The notes: a model not told the origin generated them from the sequence alone. A stretch of DNA of 64,000 nucleotides from Deefgea tanakiae (GCF_019665765.1 NZ_CP081150.1:1550001-1614000), one strand, 5' to 3'. Counted from the first letter of the stretch, positions 49,289-59,113 are shown. Made by a program: numbers and translations.

Positions 49289-49705
49289 ATGAAAATGAAT
49301 TTCATCGGCCTATTCACAGGTCTGCTATTTGGCTTAGGTCTACTGCTGGCAGGGATGGCAACGCCAAGCAAAGTGCAGGGGTTTTTAGACATTGCGGGCT
49401 TATGGGACCCAAGCCTTGCTTTTGTTATGGGTGGTGGCATAGGCATGGCTCTGGTTTTCTTTACTGCAGCCAAAAAGCGCACCACGACTTTAGTCACACA
49501 TGAAGCAATGAAGCTCCCCAATAGCAGCGTCATTGATCGTCGACTCATCCTGGGCAGCGTAGCATTTGGCGCGGGCTGGGGTATTGCAGGGATTTGCCCA
49601 GGCCCCGCTTTAGTGGCGCTCGGTACAGGATCAACGGGCGCACTCATTTTTGTGGCGGCGATGCTCGCGGGCATGTTTATCTTTGAACGCCTACAAAGCA
49701 AATGA
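49289..49705 (+). CDS. YeeE/YedE-family half-transporter, second subunit (DUF6691 type)
   Basis: A 138-residue membrane protein from ATG 49289. FTGLLFGLGLLLAGMATPSKVQGFLDIAGLWDPSLAFVMGGGI is the second-half signature, and FGAGWGIAGICPGPALVALG carries the conserved cysteine that relays thiosulfate in YeeE. It pairs with the preceding half to give the full channel. Its stop overlaps the start of the SulP gene (ATGA). Confidence 0.9.
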   Translation: MKMNFIGLFTGLLFGLGLLLAGMATPSKVQGFLDIAGLWDPSLAFVMGGGIGMALVFFTAAKKRTTTLVTHEAMKLPNSSVIDRRLILGSVAFGAGWGIAGICPGPALVALGTGSTGALIFVAAMLAGMFIFERLQSK

Positions 49706-51420
49706 ATCTACCCATTCTAAACTGGCTCCCAAACTATCGCCGTGAACACCTCACTGGCGACTTGGGTGCTAGTATAATCGTTTCACTGCTGTTGATTCCA
49801 CAAGGCTTAGCCTACGCACAACTGGCAGGTCTACCTGCAATCACCGGCCTCTACGCCAGTATTGTTCCTGTCATGATTTACGCGCTACTGGGCAGCAGTA
49901 TGACGCAATCCGTGGGCCCGATGGCCATTACATCGGCAATGACAGCAGCGGCGCTTGCGCCATTGGCAAGCAGCGGCAGCTCCAACTACATCGCATTAGC
50001 CAGCGGCCTCACTTTGTTATCTGGGCTATTTTTATTTGCCTTTGGCGCATTTAAATTAGGCAAACTCACAAGAATTTTATCCATCCCTGTCGTGCAAGGA
50101 TTTAGTGCGGGCACTGCATTACTGATTGCGATTAGCCAAACCGGTGCTTTATTGAGTACCAATTGGCGCGGCGATAACCTCCTCAACTGGATGCTGGCCA
50201 TACCGCAAGCACTGAGCAATTTGTCGCTTATTCCTGTGCTATTTGGTCTTGCCGGCATGGCGCTACTTTGGCTAGCAGGAAAACCAAGCATTACGCCACT
50301 ACAAAAACTTCGGTTTTCATTGAGCACAGCCCAATTAATCAGCCGCACATTGCCCATTTTGATCTTAATATTGGGTGGCTTGATTTTGAAATTGGGCTTT
50401 TTAAATGTAGCCAGCCTGCGCACCATTGGCGGATTACCCTCGGCTGGCTCTAGCTTCATCACACCTCAGTTAGGTATGAGCGCCTTAGAGCAACTTTTGC
50501 TACCCGCTCTTTTAATTGGACTTGCCGGCTTTTTGCAAAGCATTACGATTGCGCAAACCGTCGCGTCCGAGCGCAATGAAAAAGTCGATACCAATCAAGA
50601 ATTCGTCGCCCTCGGCGGCAGCAATATCGCAGCAGCTTTCGTGGGTGGCATGCCAGTTAGCGGTGGATTTTCCCGAACCGCAGTTAATGCCAGTAGCGGC
50701 GCGCGAACGCCGATGGCGGGCGTGATGACCGCCGGATGGATGTTGCTGGGGGTGATTTTCTTTGCGGATGCTATTAGCTTATTGCCATTACCTTTACTAG
50801 CTGCGACGATTATTTTAGCCACCGCCCGTATGCTCAATCCGCAATCATTTTGGATTGCATGGCGTATCGATCCGCGCGATGGCGCTGCCTGGCTTTTGAC
50901 TTTTGTTGCGGTGTTACTGATCGGCCCGATTAATGGCATTGCAGTTGGTGTTGGCGTTTCTTTACTTCTTTTTATATTACGCAGCAGTAAACCCCATATT
51001 GCTGTGGTAGGTCGCGTCGCTGGCACCGAGCACTTTCGTAACGCTTTGCATTTTAAAGTAGAAATGCCAGCCAATATTTTGGCAATTCGAATTGATGAGA
51101 GTCTATATTTTGGCAATTGCGCCCAAGTGATTGAGCAATGCCAAAAACATTTACTCAGCCACACTCAAGCGAAACATTTGATTTTGATATTATCGGCGGT
51201 CAATTCAATTGACGTCAGTGCGATTGCCGCACTGAGAGAATTTCGCCAGCACCTCGCCTTAACAGGCATTACTTTGCATTTGGCAGAAGTCAAAGGCCCT
51301 GTGCATGAAACATTACTGCACAGCACCTTCATCAGCGAGCTAGCCGGGCCAATATTTTTATCGCCTCATGCCGCAGTCGTGGCACTTTGCGATGAAAAAG
51401 AAGAAGACTACTGCATTTAG
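49702..51420 (+). CDS. SulP-family transporter with STAS domain, sulfide-locus copy
   Basis: A 572-residue protein with about 12-14 membrane segments and a C-terminal STAS domain (about residues 450-550; LILILSAVNSIDVSAIAALREF). LLIPQGLAYAQLAGLPAITGLYASIVPVMIYALLGSS and GSNIAAAFVGGMPVSGGFSRTAVNASSGARTP are textbook SulP signatures. Co-transcribed with bigR and the YeeE/YedE halves; SulP genes occur in BigR operons and may export sulfite or sulfate formed by persulfide oxidation. Direction of transport is inference. Confidence 0.9.
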   Translation: MNLPILNWLPNYRREHLTGDLGASIIVSLLLIPQGLAYAQLAGLPAITGLYASIVPVMIYALLGSSMTQSVGPMAITSAMTAAALAPLASSGSSNYIALASGLTLLSGLFLFAFGAFKLGKLTRILSIPVVQGFSAGTALLIAISQTGALLSTNWRGDNLLNWMLAIPQALSNLSLIPVLFGLAGMALLWLAGKPSITPLQKLRFSLSTAQLISRTLPILILILGGLILKLGFLNVASLRTIGGLPSAGSSFITPQLGMSALEQLLLPALLIGLAGFLQSITIAQTVASERNEKVDTNQEFVALGGSNIAAAFVGGMPVSGGFSRTAVNASSGARTPMAGVMTAGWMLLGVIFFADAISLLPLPLLAATIILATARMLNPQSFWIAWRIDPRDGAAWLLTFVAVLLIGPINGIAVGVGVSLLLFILRSSKPHIAVVGRVAGTEHFRNALHFKVEMPANILAIRIDESLYFGNCAQVIEQCQKHLLSHTQAKHLILILSAVNSIDVSAIAALREFRQHLALTGITLHLAEVKGPVHETLLHSTFISELAGPIFLSPHAAVVALCDEKEEDYCI

Positions 51421-51477
51421 GGTAATAGTCTGCAGGCTTTATATCAAAATGGACGCAGCCCAATACCTTAAAAGACA

Positions 51478-53550
51478 TCATAGTTTAAACCCACCAACCA
51501 CTGCTTTTAGCTTACTTGCCATTTTTTCCAAGTCGTCCACTGAAGAGCCGACGCCAGCCATCGCATCACTATTTCGCTGTGACATCGTACTGATGGTTTC
51601 AATATTCTGTGCGATATCGGTACTTGCCGCGGCTTGCTCTCGTGTTGCATTCGCGATGTCGCCAATACTCACCAGCAACTGCTCTGTACCTTGGCGTACG
51701 CTATTCATTGACTCCGCGGCTTGTTGCGACATTTCAACGCTACTGCCCACCTGATCTTGCGTGAGTTGCATGTGCTCACCCGCTTTATGAATTTCTTGCT
51801 GAATGGCATTCACAATCGTTGAGATTTCAATCGTTGCTTCACCGGAACGGCCCGCCAATTTGCGCACCTCATCGGCGACCACCGCAAAACCACGCCCCAT
51901 ATCCCCCGCCCGCGCGGCTTCAATCGCAGCATTGAGCGCCAGTAAGTTAGTTTGGTCAGCAATATCCTTGATGGTTTGTACAATTTGATTCACTTGCAAA
52001 GACTGGGCATTCAGACTTTGCATGGATGCCACTAAACGCGACATGGTTTCATGAATTTGGGTGATTTCTTTGGCAACTTCATCCACTTTAATCTGACTGG
52101 CTGTGGTTTCTTTACCCGTCTCGCGGGCGGTATTCTCAAAATCGCGGGCTGAATCGGCAATATGCTGAATGCTCACGGTGACTTCTTCAACGCTTGCGGC
52201 GGTTGAAGTAGCGGCTTCAGCTTGGTGCATCGATGAAGAACGCACCGTTTGCGCAGGCCCCGCTAACTGCTGACTCGCTTGGCTAACAGCTTCGCTCTGT
52301 GAGCGCACCTCGATGAACATCTTCCTCAGCGTCACCACAAACTGATTAAACGCCTGCGCAGTGCGACCAATTTCGTCTTGACCATGAATCGGCAGTTGAC
52401 GCGTTAAATCCCCTTCGCCAGTGGACACCTCTTCCATCGCAATCGCCAAACGTTGCAATGGCGCGATCAAGATATTCAACATGATGCTCAATACCGCCAC
52501 AATCAGAACCAAAGCAATCATACCAACCACAATCGCCCAATTACGTGCCGATACCGCCTCAGCCAAAATGACCGACTCAGGCACGGCAACACCGATTGCC
52601 CAAGGCTGATTGCTATTGCCCATTTTAATTGGTTGAAACTCAAACAAAATGCCGTCACGCTCAAAGCGATTGGCTTTTCCAGCCTTAAGTTCAGTCATAA
52701 AACCAGCTGGATAGTCAGTATCACTCACTCCCTTCCCCGCTTTACTACTATCTGGGGTCACTACGTACATGCCTGCATTTGAAATCAAGGTGACAGTACC
52801 GACGCCATACGGTTTTTCTTTACCGATGTCGGCTTGCAGACTGGCCAACGGCAAATCAAGACCAGAAATACCCAAAAACTTTCCCGAAGCATCTTTGATC
52901 GCGACGGTCAGCGTCGACATTAGTGTTTTAACACCTGCCACATCATAGGGAAATGGCTCGGTCACCGTGTCTTGCAGACGCTGTTTGGGTACAGAGTAGA
53001 AATCCCCCCAACCACTGGTTTCATAAGGCGGTTTGTATGCCGCTGTATTTTCACGAAATGGCTCAGCGGCTTTTTTTTGATCAGCCCCCAGCATCGTGTC
53101 TTGGGAAATCTTGCCTTCGCTACGAATAATATACGGAGTATATCGCCCAGATGGATCATGTACAGGCCAATCAGCGCGATACATATCATCTTTGCCATCC
53201 AGCGCATTGGGCTCCCAAATCATCCATAAACCGGAGGCCAAGGGCTGCGCTTCAAGCATCCGAATAATTAAAGCATCAATCGCTTTACGGTCCGGCAAAG
53301 CTTTACCTTGCATACCTTGCACCGCCAAAGTTAAATTAAGCGGCAATTGATATGCCGCAGTAAATCGTCCTTCGACTTGACTGGCGTACGCTTGAGTTTG
53401 CTCTTTAAGTCGCTGCAAACCTTCTTGTTTGGCCGATTGGTACGCATGGCTGGCAATGATACTGATCATCACGGCAAAGCCAGCTGCAATTGCAGCCGTG
53501 GTGAACAGCAAAATTTTAGTTCGTAAACTCATCTGACTTAAGCGCAGCAT
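51478..53550 (-). CDS. methyl-accepting chemotaxis protein with Cache sensor
   Basis: A 690-residue chemoreceptor: membrane helix 1 ([25 protein letters not shown]), a periplasmic dCache domain (about 40-340; [37 protein letters not shown] and [12 protein letters not shown] are Cache hallmarks), membrane helix 2 ([25 protein letters not shown]), a HAMP domain and the long signalling coiled coil with the CheA/CheW tip [38 protein letters not shown]. dCache receptors of this form often sense amino acids or organic acids; the ligand is not evident. ATG 53550 with GGGGG upstream is chosen. Confidence 0.94.
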   Translation of the reverse strand: MLRLSQMSLRTKILLFTTAAIAAGFAVMISIIASHAYQSAKQEGLQRLKEQTQAYASQVEGRFTAAYQLPLNLTLAVQGMQGKALPDRKAIDALIIRMLEAQPLASGLWMIWEPNALDGKDDMYRADWPVHDPSGRYTPYIIRSEGKISQDTMLGADQKKAAEPFRENTAAYKPPYETSGWGDFYSVPKQRLQDTVTEPFPYDVAGVKTLMSTLTVAIKDASGKFLGISGLDLPLASLQADIGKEKPYGVGTVTLISNAGMYVVTPDSSKAGKGVSDTDYPAGFMTELKAGKANRFERDGILFEFQPIKMGNSNQPWAIGVAVPESVILAEAVSARNWAIVVGMIALVLIVAVLSIMLNILIAPLQRLAIAMEEVSTGEGDLTRQLPIHGQDEIGRTAQAFNQFVVTLRKMFIEVRSQSEAVSQASQQLAGPAQTVRSSSMHQAEAATSTAASVEEVTVSIQHIADSARDFENTARETGKETTASQIKVDEVAKEITQIHETMSRLVASMQSLNAQSLQVNQIVQTIKDIADQTNLLALNAAIEAARAGDMGRGFAVVADEVRKLAGRSGEATIEISTIVNAIQQEIHKAGEHMQLTQDQVGSSVEMSQQAAESMNSVRQGTEQLLVSIGDIANATREQAAASTDIAQNIETISTMSQRNSDAMAGVGSSVDDLEKMASKLKAVVGGFKL

Positions 53551-53639
53551 ACAACCCCCAGACCCATACAATTTTCTGTCGATGAGTCGTTATGGATTTA
53601 ATAAGCGGAAAAAGAAAGCTTTATGTGCTATGGGGCTTG

Positions 53640-54671
53640 TTATTGTGCTTTAAATGCAATCACATGGTCACATTCAACTTCAATACCAATGGCTTCACCA
53701 ATTGCATGATTATGGTGACTGGGGACCAAAGACAAAACTCTGTTACCTGATGGCAGCGCCAAGGTGTATAAAAAATGCGCGCCGCGAAACACTTTTGAAA
53801 TCACCTCAGCCTTAAGGGGGCTGTTATCTACATGCTGAATATCATCAGGCCGAATCAAAACCTCCATATCGCAACCGAGACAACACTCTATCGCCACCGT
53901 ACGGCACACCTCACCCAATTCAAACTCAATACACTGCGGCCCAGTTAGTTTTGCCGGCAGCAATACGCCCTCACCAATAAAATTGGCAACAAATCGGTCA
54001 GCCGGTTCGTGATACAACTCATATGGCGCAGCCCATTGTCGCAAAGCACCTTCGGTCATCACACCGACTTTATCGGCCATCGCAAAAGCTTCGCGCTGAT
54101 CGTGCGTTACCAAAATGGCGGTCGTACCACTGGCTTTCAAAATCGTACGAACTTCTTGGCCTAAACGCTCGCGCAACTCCACGTCCAAGTTCGAAAATGG
54201 CTCATCCAGCAGCAAGAGCCTTGGCTTGGGCGCCAAAGCTCTAGCCAAAGCCACACGCTGCTGCTGGCCGCCCGATAATTCGTGGGGATAACGTGCTTCT
54301 ACATGATTAAGCCCGACTAAGTCGAGCAACTCTCGAACCACTTTAGGGTCTTTGTCTCTTAGCCCAAAGGCAATATTCGCAGCAACATTCAAATGTGGAA
54401 ATAGCGCATAGTCTTGAAACACCATGCCAATGCCACGCTCCTGCACTGGTGTTTGCCTTGCCACCGTGCCGACCTCGCGATCAGATAAGAATATTTTCCC
54501 TCCTGATAAGGGCTCAAAACCTGCAATCGCACGCAAAACTGTAGTTTTACCGCAACCTGATGCTCCCAACAAGCAGCCTATTTCACCCTCGAGCAACTCA
54601 AACGACAAGCTATCAACGACTTTACGACCAGCAAACGAAACTGCCAATCCTTCTACTTTTAGCAAAGCCAT
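53640..54671 (-). CDS. fbpC: Fe(3+) ABC transporter ATP-binding protein FbpC
   Basis: A 343-residue ABC ATPase: Walker A GASGCGKTT, Q-loop VFQDYALFPHLNV, signature LSGGQQQRVALARAL, Walker B LLLLDEPFSNLD, H-loop VTHDQ. A TOBE-like domain (about 240-340) with MEVLIRPDDIQHV follows. Starts at ATG overlapping the fbpB stop (TAATG), last gene of fbpABC. Confidence 0.9.
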   Translation of the reverse strand: MALLKVEGLAVSFAGRKVVDSLSFELLEGEIGCLLGASGCGKTTVLRAIAGFEPLSGGKIFLSDREVGTVARQTPVQERGIGMVFQDYALFPHLNVAANIAFGLRDKDPKVVRELLDLVGLNHVEARYPHELSGGQQQRVALARALAPKPRLLLLDEPFSNLDVELRERLGQEVRTILKASGTTAILVTHDQREAFAMADKVGVMTEGALRQWAAPYELYHEPADRFVANFIGEGVLLPAKLTGPQCIEFELGEVCRTVAIECCLGCDMEVLIRPDDIQHVDNSPLKAEVISKVFRGAHFLYTLALPSGNRVLSLVPSHHNHAIGEAIGIEVECDHVIAFKAQ

Positions 54672-56278
54672 TACTGACCCTCAGATTTTCTAACTAATAA
54701 AATGACAGGCAATAAGCCAGCCAACACAATCAATAAACTCGGCAAGGCGGCGCTTTCCCACATACCTTCGGACGTCATTTCAAATACACGAACTGCCAAG
54801 GTGTCCCAGCCAAATGGGCGGGTCATCAAAGTAATGGGCATTTCTTTCATCACATCGACAAACACCATCAGGACGGCGGTAAATACACCACCGCGCAGCA
54901 GTGGAATATGCAAACGCCAAAGCAAACCACGGTCGCTTACCCCCAAGGTACGGGCGGCATCTTCTTGATTAAAGCTAATCCTTTGCATCGCCCCATCAAT
55001 CGGCTGAAAACCAACCGCCATAAATCGCGCGGCCAGTGCCAGCAACATCACAGCAACTGAGCCCTTAAGAATTTGAAACGTTTCAAATCCCAATACATGT
55101 GCAATCGGCAGCAATTGATTATCTAACCACGCAATCGGAATAAACACGCCCACCGCCAGTACTGTTCCCGGTACGGCGTAACCTACTGTCGCCAAACGAA
55201 CCAGAATAGAGGTTATTCTTGCTGGATAGCGGCGTTGAATATAAACCAGCAACAGGGCAAAGCCCGTCACAATCAGGCCCGCCAATAAAGAAATACCCAC
55301 CGAACGCAGAATAAAGCCAGGATAGCGGGCATCAAAATCAACACGCCACACCTGTGTAGTCCAAACAATCAATTGCACCATCGGAATAATAAATGCAATC
55401 GCCAATACCAAACTACAGGCTGCAGCTGCCCACAAGCCTTGCGATTGAGTCAGCACAATACGTTCTGCGGCAACAATTCGACCGTGATAACGGCGAGCCC
55501 CGCGCGCCCAACGTTCAACACCTAAAATCATCACAACCAACACCACCAGTAACGATGCCAACTGAGATGCCGCCGTCAAATTAAAGAGTGAAAACCATGA
55601 TTTATAAATGGCCGTGGTAAAGGTATCAAAGTTGAAAATCGACACCGTGCCAAAATCAGCCAAGGTTTCCATCAGCGCCAAAGTCATGCCGCCAATCAAC
55701 CAAGGCCTTGCCATAGGCAGCGCCACCTTCCAAAACGCCCGCGGACGAGACATACCCAGCATCTGCGCGGCTTCTAGTGCACGCTTACCTTGAGTTAAAA
55801 ATGCATTACGCGCCAATAAGTATACATAAGGATAAAACGCCAGCGACATCACTAAAATGACGCCTCCGGTGCTGCGAATGCGTGGAAACCATGCGGATGA
55901 ACCCGTCCACTCCCGCAACAAGGTTTGTACCGGTCCAGTAAAATCTAAAAAACCCACCATTACAAACGCTAATACATAGGCCGGCATCGCCAATGGCAGC
56001 ATCAAGGCCCAAGCAAAAAATCGCCGTCCTGGAAACTGGCACACAGCCGTCAGCCACGCGAGAGGCACCCCCAGCAGCAGCACACCGAAAGAAACACCAA
56101 GCAACAGGATCCCAGTATTTTTTAAAACATTAGGCAAGACAAACTCGAATAAATGCTGCCAAATTTCCGGTTCAGGATGAAGAAATGAAGCTATCACCAC
56201 GAATAAAGGAATAATGGTCAGCAAGGCAATCGGCGTCAGCAGAATCGCACCGCGCGGAGAAAGAAAACGCATAAACAT
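54671..56278 (-). CDS. fbpB: Fe(3+) ABC transporter permease FbpB
   Basis: A 535-residue permease with two fused binding-protein-dependent halves and about 12 membrane helices. EAA-type loops are visible in each half: EAAQMLGMSRPRAFWKVALPMARP and EDAARTLGVSDRGLLWRLHIPLLRGG. Double permeases of this size are typical of the FbpB/SfuB group. It begins behind a hairpin that follows fbpA, so its level is probably below that of fbpA. Confidence 0.92.
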   Translation of the reverse strand: MFMRFLSPRGAILLTPIALLTIIPLFVVIASFLHPEPEIWQHLFEFVLPNVLKNTGILLLGVSFGVLLLGVPLAWLTAVCQFPGRRFFAWALMLPLAMPAYVLAFVMVGFLDFTGPVQTLLREWTGSSAWFPRIRSTGGVILVMSLAFYPYVYLLARNAFLTQGKRALEAAQMLGMSRPRAFWKVALPMARPWLIGGMTLALMETLADFGTVSIFNFDTFTTAIYKSWFSLFNLTAASQLASLLVVLVVMILGVERWARGARRYHGRIVAAERIVLTQSQGLWAAAACSLVLAIAFIIPMVQLIVWTTQVWRVDFDARYPGFILRSVGISLLAGLIVTGFALLLVYIQRRYPARITSILVRLATVGYAVPGTVLAVGVFIPIAWLDNQLLPIAHVLGFETFQILKGSVAVMLLALAARFMAVGFQPIDGAMQRISFNQEDAARTLGVSDRGLLWRLHIPLLRGGVFTAVLMVFVDVMKEMPITLMTRPFGWDTLAVRVFEMTSEGMWESAALPSLLIVLAGLLPVILLVRKSEGQ

Positions 56279-56291
56279 CCAAAAAATTAAA

Positions 56292-56321
56292 ATGGGCAGT
56301 CTCGACTTTCGAGCTGCCCAT
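56292..56321 (-). terminator. hairpin between fbpA and fbpB, partial terminator
   Basis: ATGGGCAG (56292-56299) pairs with CTGCCCAT (56314-56321), and CTCGA (56301-56305) with TCGAG (56309-56313). The minus strand continues TTTAATTTTTT. It would let the binding protein be made in excess over permease and ATPase. Confidence 0.7.
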
Positions 56322-56365
56322 CAATTGTAGCGGAGCTGGCCAATTAAGCCATCAAACTTACATCA

Positions 56366-57358
56366 TTATTTATACCCAGCACGGTCCATCAATTTCACCG
56401 CTTGCGATTGCAACTCACCCGCCTTGCTCATATTGATCACGTTCGACTTGAACGGGCCCCATGATGAAACCAATTTATCGGCTTTCACAGCTGGATTCAC
56501 AGGAAACTCTAAGTCTTTGTCTGCGTAAATATTTTGTGCTTTATCTGACGACAACCACTCCATCAACTTAACTGCACCGGCTTCGTTTTTGGCATAACGA
56601 GTCACACCTGCACCCGACACGTTCACATGAACACCATCGGTTTTTTGGTTAGCCCAGAAAATACGCGCATTAAACTTTGGATCTTTATCAACGATGCGGC
56701 CAAAGTAGTAGGTATTGGCAATACCCACGCCACATTGACCCGCAGCTATCGCTTGCAAAAGTTTAGTGTCATCTGGGAATACATCCGTTGCGAGGTTAGC
56801 AACCCAACCGCGAACGATTTTTTCTGTTTTTGCTTCGCCGTACTGAGCAATCATCATCGCAACCAAAGATTGATTGTAAACTTTTTTGCTGGTACGTAAG
56901 CACAATTTGCCTTTCCATTTTGGATCAGCCAAATCTTCGTAAGTTGACAAGTCTTCAGCTTTTACGAGGTCTGGATTAAAGAACATCGTGCGAGCACGTA
57001 CAGACAAGCCGTACCATTGGCCTTTGTCATCACGCAGGTGAGCAGGCACATTTTTGTTTAAAGTTTCAGACTTAACCGTTTTTAGTAAGCCCAAATTAGA
57101 CGCTTGCCAAAGATTACCTGCATCGACTGTAATCAACATATCCGCTGGGGTATTGGTGCCTTCAGCTTGTAAACGCGCCATCAACGGACCTTCTTTATCC
57201 GTCAAAACTTTAACTTCAACGCCCGTTTCTTTAGTGTAGGCATCAAACAGTGGCTTAATCAGTTGCTCATTGCGTGCGCTATACACCGTTACTGTTTCTG
57301 CTTGAGCCAAACCCGCCAACATTGAAAGTGCAATTACTGTCAGTCCGAACCGTTTCAT
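56366..57358 (-). CDS. fbpA: Fe(3+)-binding periplasmic protein FbpA
   Basis: A 330-residue substrate-binding protein. Signal peptide MKRFGLTVIALSMLAGLAQA, then VTVYSARNEQLIKPLFDAYTKETGVEV, DKEGPLMARLQAEG and the tyrosine pair CGVGIANTYYFGR that coordinates ferric iron in FbpA/FutA proteins. ATG 57358 is chosen because the signal peptide begins there; the frame is open 18 codons upstream. First gene of fbpABC, with a Fur-like site at 57408-57426. Confidence 0.93.
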   Translation of the reverse strand: MKRFGLTVIALSMLAGLAQAETVTVYSARNEQLIKPLFDAYTKETGVEVKVLTDKEGPLMARLQAEGTNTPADMLITVDAGNLWQASNLGLLKTVKSETLNKNVPAHLRDDKGQWYGLSVRARTMFFNPDLVKAEDLSTYEDLADPKWKGKLCLRTSKKVYNQSLVAMMIAQYGEAKTEKIVRGWVANLATDVFPDDTKLLQAIAAGQCGVGIANTYYFGRIVDKDPKFNARIFWANQKTDGVHVNVSGAGVTRYAKNEAGAVKLMEWLSSDKAQNIYADKDLEFPVNPAVKADKLVSSWGPFKSNVINMSKAGELQSQAVKLMDRAGYK

Positions 57359-57407
57359 TGTCAAAGTTTCCGTAGTAAAAAATTTATATTGACACTCTAG
57401 CACCAAT

Positions 57408-57426
57408 AGCAATCATTCTCAATATC
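57408..57426 (-). promoter_or_regulatory. Fur-box-like site upstream of fbpA
   Basis: The minus strand reads GATATTGAGAATGATTGCT, matching 13 of 19 positions of the Fur consensus GATAATGATAATCATTATC. It lies 50-68 bases before the fbpA start, where a promoter is expected. Confidence 0.6.
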
Positions 57427-57520
57427 ATAAGGCGCGTCTGCAACGCTATTTTTCACAATCATTTTGCTTCACTCGCAGTCAGCGCTACAATCGTCCACCC
57501 ACAAAAAGGAATGCCGCATG

Positions 57521-58426
57521 CTCTGGTTTCGTAATCTACAAATTTATCGCCTTAATCCAGATCACGCGCTGAGCGCAGAAAGCATCGCCAGCGAACTAGC
57601 CAAACGCCCCTTCGTGCCATGTGGTGCAATGGACATGCAAAGCTGTGGCTGGGTGCCACCGGCGCGCCACGCGCCAGAAGATTTTGCTTTAGCCCGGCAA
57701 GACGCCGTTTTGGTGAGTTTGAAAACGGAAGAAAAAGTATTGCCTGCTGCCGTCATCAAAGACGAACTCGATGTTCGTGTGCAACACATCGAAGAAGAAG
57801 AAAACCGCAAAGTCGGCCGCAAGGAGCAAAAAGAGCTCAAAGATCGCATCACCGATGAATTACTACCGCGAGCCTTTACCCGCCGCCGCACTAACCGTGC
57901 GCTGATCGACCTGAGCAGCGGCTTGGTCATTGTCGACGCCGCTTCTGCCGCCAAAGCGGAATATTTGTTGTCTACCTTGCGCGAAACCTTGGGCAGCCTG
58001 CCAACTAAATTGATCGACACCGAAACCAGCCCAGCGATGGCGATGACCGACTGGCTCACCACTGAAACCCCTGATGCATTTTCAATCGGCCAAGACGCCG
58101 AGCTAAAAGTCCCTGGGGATGAAGGCTCGATCGCCCGCTTTAAGCGTCAAGTGATGGATTGCGATGAAGTACGCCAGCATTTGGATGCAGGCAAAATCGC
58201 GACCCGACTCGCGCTAGCTTTTGGTGAACGTCTGACCTTTACGCTCACCGAAGCGCTCGAAATTAAATCTTTGACCATGCTTGATGTACTAAAAGACGAA
58301 GTCAAAGACATGGATGCAGAAACGCAAGATGCATTATTTGAATCGCAAATGGCGCTATTGATTGGTGAGTTGCGTGGCTTTATTCCTGCCTTAATTGATG
58401 CCTTAGGCGGTGAAACCGTCAAATAG
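57521..58426 (+). CDS. rdgC: recombination-associated protein RdgC
   Basis: A 301-residue DNA-binding protein, the same length as in E. coli and Neisseria. MLWFRNLQIYRLN at the start, CGWVPP, the charged stretch RKVGRKEQKELKDRITDELLPRAF and the C-terminal LGERLTFTLTEALEIKSL-type segment (here FGERLTFTLTEALEIKSLTMLD) identify it. RdgC forms a ring around duplex DNA and restrains RecA; in Neisseria it is needed for efficient pilin variation. AGGAA lies 7 bases before ATG 57521. Confidence 0.95.
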   Translation, partial: LWFRNLQIYRLNPDHALSAESIASELAKRPFVPCGAMDMQSCGWVPPARHAPEDFALARQDAVLVSLKTEEKVLPAAVIKDELDVRVQHIEEEENRKVGRKEQKELKDRITDELLPRAFTRRRTNRALIDLSSGLVIVDAASAAKAEYLLSTLRETLGSLPTKLIDTETSPAMAMTDWLTTETPDAFSIGQDAELKVPGDEGSIARFKRQVMDCDEVRQHLDAGKIATRLALAFGERLTFTLTEALEIKSLTMLDVLKDEVKDMDAETQDALFESQMALLIGELRGFIPALIDALGGETVK

Positions 58427-58461
58427 ACAGCCCCGGCGAAACGGCCAAATACGATCAGCAT

Positions 58462-58477
58462 ATATACATATGTATAT
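58462..58477. repeat. 16-bp perfect palindrome ATATACATATGTATAT after rdgC
   Basis: Self-complementary without spacer, 35 bases past the rdgC stop. No T-run follows. Purpose unclear; it may be an operator-like site or chance in A/T-rich DNA. Confidence 0.35.
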
Positions 58478-58558
58478 TACCCTAACCCAAATACTAAAAT
58501 GGTTAGCGCAATATACTCTTAATCAAAAAAGCGGTTTTAACTACCCTTCCAAGCTGCT

Positions 58559-58586
58559 GAAAGCCCCTCCATTCTGGGGGGCTTTC
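58559..58586 (+). terminator. hairpin GAAAGCCCC/GGGGCTTTC
   Basis: GAAAGCCCC (58559-58567) pairs with GGGGCTTTC (58578-58586), loop 10 bases. The plus strand continues ATTAGG, so termination would be weak; it could end rdgC transcripts or mark the border of the insertion-sequence relic that starts just after it. Confidence 0.45.
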
Positions 58587-58592
58587 ATTAGG

Positions 58593-58869
58593 CATATATT
58601 CAAGCCTACATCCCCGATCCAGCACGAAATCGAAATGGTCCGCCCGCCACCGATCCGGTTTTGCTCTTCAAATGCTGTTTATCGGCCATCTATTTGGTAT
58701 TCGCTCCGAGCGCCAAATCGTGCGTGAGATTGCGGTCAATGTCGTTTATCGCTGGTTTCTTGTTCTGCATCGGACTGATAAAGTCCCCGGTGCATCAACC
58801 CTCTCTTAAAACCGCCGACGCCGTTTTAACGACACCGAGATCGAAGAAATCATTTTTGATCGAGCCTAA
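58593..58869 (+). pseudogene. IS1182-family transposase remnant
   Basis: Pieces of one transposase survive in order. KPTSPIQHEIEMV (from about 58602) matches the protein's N-terminus; about 40 residues are then missing; ATDPVLLFK (58646-58672) follows, a one-base deletion shifts the frame, and MLFIGHLFGIRSERQIVREIAVNVVYRWFL continues to VPGASTLS, an in-frame TAA (58807-58809, from CAA), NRRRRFNDTEIEEIIFD and a second TAA (58867). The remaining C-terminal two thirds, including the DDE region, are absent. No terminal repeats were found. Dead element, present long enough to gather several lesions. Confidence 0.8.
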
Positions 58870-58952
58870 TCAGCGCCAAACTAAAGCTGAGCGTGCATTA
58901 GGAACGCAGTAAAGCCAATTGCCCTCTCCCGAGCTGCTTGTGAAGCCCAAAT

Positions 58953-59015
58953 AAAACCCGGTCAAAAAATACGGGGTTTGTCATTAATCTGAGCCTGCGA
59001 AATGGCTTTTTTAGC
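58953..59015 (+). repeat. two-hairpin terminator-like repeat, copy 3
   Basis: AAAACCC (58953-58959) pairs with GGGTTT (58974-58979), followed by GTCATTAATCTGA and a second weak hairpin ending GGCTTTTTT. No gene ends directly before it; the transposase relic lies about 85 bases upstream. Best match to the copy at 2144, including linker. Confidence 0.6.
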
Positions 59016-59099
59016 CCAATCCTTTGGTGTAGTTTGCTTAGCCAATGACAGTGTAAATATTCAAGACAAGACCAACTATAGTACAACGTCACACACAAC

Positions 59100-59113
59100 T
59101 AAACGATCGTTTA
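59100..59113. promoter_or_regulatory. palindrome TAAACGATCGTTTA upstream of the PhoD-like gene
   Basis: A perfect 14-bp palindrome 54 bases before the start, sharing the 12-bp core AAACGATCGTTT with the site before fadH. Likely an operator of the same (PsrA-like, TetR-family) regulator; inference. Confidence 0.55.

Noticed and set aside
49270-49701. Antisense frame over the second YeeE/YedE half-gene
   Set aside because: Codons of a hydrophobic protein read backwards; the sense gene carries the conserved motifs.
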